The notes under the pieces: model-generated
The model's database searches: none
What the model saw: only the letters and a program-made list of their open reading frames with translations
What the model was told of the DNA's origin: nothing
Translations under genes and position numbers: made by a program
In this document: positions 7,286 through 8,607 of the stretch, in pieces
Numbering within the stretch: position 1 is the stretch's first letter
How the letters are laid out: every line of letters starts with the position of its first letter
NCBI GenBank assembly: GCA_947624755.1
Contig: CANQLQ010000070.1
Location: forward strand, 1-8,607
From: an uncultured Clostridia bacterium
GTDB lineage: Bacteria; Bacillota; Clostridia; Oscillospirales; Acutalibacteraceae
DNA: 8,607 nt
Reading direction: 5' to 3'

Positions 7286-7328
7286 GAGGTAGAAACTGTA
7301 ATAAATTATATAATTGTTTTGCCCTCAT

Positions 7329-7475
7329 CTACTTATATTGCCGTCTGCAATTCAGGGGGTTGACTAAGGTAGAATCGGCATACGCAGCATGACGGAGAGG
7401 TCACAAAATTGAATTTGTCATTCTCACACAACTTTACTCCCCCCCGCAAATTCCGGGCAATACTCACACTGATAT
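7329..7475. other. Noncoding stretch with weak repeat-like structure
   Basis: Between the glycosidase stop and the MITE there is no credible gene. The stretch begins with ATTGCC and ends with GGCAAT, has GGGGG near the left end and seven Cs (7439-7445) near the right end, and contains an imperfect hairpin (GAGA/TCTC and ACAAA/TTTGT, about 7396-7424). The base composition is unlike the AT-rich spacers elsewhere in the window. It may be a decayed mobile repeat, but the end repeats are short and poorly matched. Just before it, AATTATATAATT (7304-7315) is a 12-bp AT palindrome without the T tail of a terminator. Confidence 0.3.
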
Positions 7476-7606
7476 TTGTGCGGTATTACCTTTGGAATAT
7501 AAAGGAAGCCCTGATTAAATCTAATACTCAGATTGATTAGGCACGCATGGCGTGCGGCAATTACGCGGGATAGAAATTATATAAAATTATAATTTTACAC
7601 CGCGAA

Positions 7607-7696
7607 AATACTTTGTCGCTAATTTGAAAGTATTTTTTATGTTCCAAAAATATAAGACAATACTTTGTGTATTGCCGAGTATTTTGGCAAAGTATT
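7607..7696. repeat. Four alternating AATACTTT inverted repeats inside the MITE
   Basis: AATACTTT(G) occurs at 7607-7614 and 7659-7667 and its complement (C)AAAGTATT at 7627-7634 and 7688-7696. Any neighbouring pair can form a hairpin, so the transcript could switch between alternative folds. The first hairpin runs straight into six Ts (7633-7638), which makes it resemble a plus-strand terminator. It would stop read-through from the glycosidase before the phosphoesterase. Confidence 0.6.
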
Positions 7697-7705
7697 AATT
7701 AATAT

Positions 7706-7735
7706 TTGCAAGCAAAATGAGTAGCGTGATTTAAT
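7706..7735 (+). promoter_or_regulatory. Outward promoter in the right end of the MITE
   Basis: -35 TTGCAA (7706-7711, 4 of 6), an 18-base spacer and -10 TTTAAT (7730-7735, 5 of 6) with TG one base upstream (TGATTTAAT). The -10 lies inside the terminal inverted repeat. Its form matches the two extended -10 promoters elsewhere in the window (TGATAAAAT, TGATATAAT). Transcription would start near 7742, right at the element's edge, and give a 30-base leader to the ATG at 7772. Confidence 0.5.
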
Positions 7736-7771
7736 CAGAGGTTCCTAAATTCTAACGAAAGGATAGACTTA

Positions 7772-7807
7772 ATGTTTCGGACACTAAGCACAAAAAAAGA
7801 TGTATAA
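7772..7807 (+). CDS. 11-codon leader frame or broken true start of the phosphoesterase
   Basis: ATG at 7772 follows GAAAGGA (7757-7763) by eight bases, the same ribosome site and spacing as the glycosidase gene. It reads MFRTLSTKKDV and stops at 7805-7807, eight bases past the start of the phosphoesterase ATG, with which it overlaps. Codons 7-9 contain a run of seven As (7792-7798). With six As the frame would run straight into the phosphoesterase. It is therefore either a leader peptide that couples translation, or the original N-terminus now out of frame through a one-base expansion (real, phase-variable, or a sequencing error). Confidence 0.45.
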   Translation: MFRTLSTKKDV

Positions 7808-8607
7808 AAATCACAAACCACTTACTGTCAATGTCATTTCCGACCTGCACTTCTATGCTAAATCGACCGGTATTGTCGGTCCTGAATTTGAAAAAGCAAA
7901 CGCTAAAAGTATGTTTGACCTTCTTCACAACGAAGAAATTCTTGAAGCGCTTGTAAAACAGCTTCTGAAAGACAACGACACCGATATTATTCTTGTTTCG
8001 GGCGACCTTACGAACAACGGTGAGCCTGACAGTCACGAAGGAGCCAAAAAGCTTTTGCAAAAACTTAAAGACGGCGGAAAGCAGGTTTATATGATAACTG
8101 CAACTCACGATTTCCGCGGCGGTGACGAAACTCCGAAATATACCGAAACAGGCTCGGTTATGATAAAAACTCCGCCGAGAGATACTCTTTGGGACATATG
8201 GTATGACTTTGGTCCCGCTCAGGCGATCGCCACTCACAGAAAAAGTATGTCCTATGTTGTTCAGCTTGCCGACGGCTACCGTCTTTTTGCTCTCAACGAT
8301 GACAGCAACTGGGAAAACAGCAGCGGATTTTCGGAAGAACTCTTCCATTGGATAGAAGAACAGGCGCAGGACGCAAAAAAGAACGGCCAGTTCATTGTGC
8401 CTATGACACATCACCCGATGATTTCTCCTTCACCGTTTTACAGCATTATCGGGGCAAATGATATGATGGGCGACTGCACAAAACGCTGTCATCAGCTGGC
8501 GGATATGGGCATACCGTGGATGCTTACCGGTCACAGCCATATTCAAGACATATCCTATTGCTACAGCGAAAAGGGCAACATCTTCTATGATATCACAACT
8601 GCCGCCC
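7800..8607 (+). CDS. Calcineurin-like metallophosphoesterase, 3' end outside window
   Basis: First 269 codons of a two-metal phosphoesterase that would hydrolyse phosphate mono- or diesters; the substrate is unknown. The signature blocks appear in order: SDLH (D15, H17), SGDLTNNGE (D69), ATHD (H103, D104), THHP (H204, H205) and TGHSH (H245, H247). In the third block the usual GNHD asparagine, a metal-contacting residue, is threonine (T102). No signal peptide is seen, so it is probably cytoplasmic. The ATG at 7800 has no ribosome site of its own, only an A-rich run; translation probably depends on the short frame starting at 7772, or the true start is 7772 with a one-base slip. The promoter appears to lie in the end of the upstream MITE. 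The family call is firm; the start and exact role are open. Confidence 0.88.
   Translation, partial: MYKNHKPLTVNVISDLHFYAKSTGIVGPEFEKANAKSMFDLLHNEEILEALVKQLLKDNDTDIILVSGDLTNNGEPDSHEGAKKLLQKLKDGGKQVYMITATHDFRGGDETPKYTETGSVMIKTPPRDTLWDIWYDFGPAQAIATHRKSMSYVVQLADGYRLFALNDDSNWENSSGFSEELFHWIEEQAQDAKKNGQFIVPMTHHPMISPSPFYSIIGANDMMGDCTKRCHQLADMGIPWMLTGHSHIQDISYCYSEKGNIFYDITTAA

Larger units (their letters stand above)
7504..7745. mobile_element. MITE-like element, 242 bp, with TAAA target duplication
   Basis: The ends are inverted copies: GGAAGCCCTGATTAAATC at 7504-7521 and the reverse complement of 7728-7745 agree at 16 of 18 bases. TAAA flanks the element on both sides (7500-7503 and 7746-7749), as expected for a 4-bp target-site duplication. 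It encodes no transposase, so it would need a helper element. GGAAG-type ends and a 4-bp duplication recall IS5-like transposons, but this family link is from memory and uncertain. Inside are a perfect GCACGC/GCGTGC hairpin (7541-7555), a CGCGG/CCGCG stem closing an AT-rich inner palindrome (7564-7604), and four alternating copies of AATACTTTG-type repeats (7607-7696). It lies directly upstream of the phosphoesterase gene. Confidence 0.75.

Noticed and set aside
7752..8414. 220-residue open frame on the minus strand opposite the phosphoesterase
   Set aside because: It lies wholly antisense to a frame with all metallophosphoesterase motifs, and its product resembles no family I know. It is a shadow of the real gene.
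1..8607. CRISPR array, tRNA or rRNA genes
   Set aside because: No regularly spaced repeats, cloverleaf-like segments or rRNA-like sequence were seen on either strand. The only clustered repeats are the MITE's internal ones, which alternate in orientation and are not CRISPR-like.

Overview
The window looks like chromosomal DNA from a moderately low-GC Gram-positive anaerobe of the class Clostridia, most likely an Oscillospirales/Ruminococcaceae-type gut bacterium. The basis is the Firmicutes-style RpoB sequence, AAAGGA/AGGAGG ribosome binding sites, sigma-A promoters with extended -10 TGn motifs, and a secreted InlB-repeat protein of a kind common in such genomes. No species can be named from sequence alone.

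Layout. (1) 1-3188, minus strand: rpoB, open at its 3' end. It has its own promoter (3327-3356) and carries an unusual tandem duplication of a ~66-residue segment. (2) 3189-3717: a 530-base spacer without a convincing gene. It holds the rpoB leader and promoter, a candidate plus-strand promoter facing the rpoB promoter, a two-way terminator, and two back-to-back terminators that close the next gene. (3) 3718-4296, minus strand: a monocistronic secreted protein with one InlB B-repeat-like domain and a hydrophobic C-terminal tail. (4) 4297-4516: a divergent regulatory region with one promoter for each flanking gene and a perfect 16-bp palindrome at the start of the plus-strand transcript. (5) 4517-7285, plus strand: a 922-residue cytoplasmic (alpha/alpha)6-barrel glycoside hydrolase of the GH63/MGH1-like type. 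(6) 7286-7799: noncoding DNA with a poorly defined repeat-like stretch, then a 242-bp MITE-like element with near-perfect terminal inverted repeats and TAAA target duplications. (7) 7800-8607, plus strand: the first 269 codons of a calcineurin-like metallophosphoesterase, preceded by an 11-codon frame that owns the only good ribosome binding site.

The genes do not form one pathway. rpoB is core transcription machinery, insulated by terminators from the neighbouring secreted-protein gene. The glycosidase appears separately controlled by an operator. The phosphoesterase appears to take its promoter from the right end of the MITE. The points most worth following are the RpoB internal duplication, the MITE-borne promoter, the A7 tract and short frame at the phosphoesterase start, and the possible antisense transcript over the rpoB promoter. 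No obvious defence or other multi-gene novel system is present.
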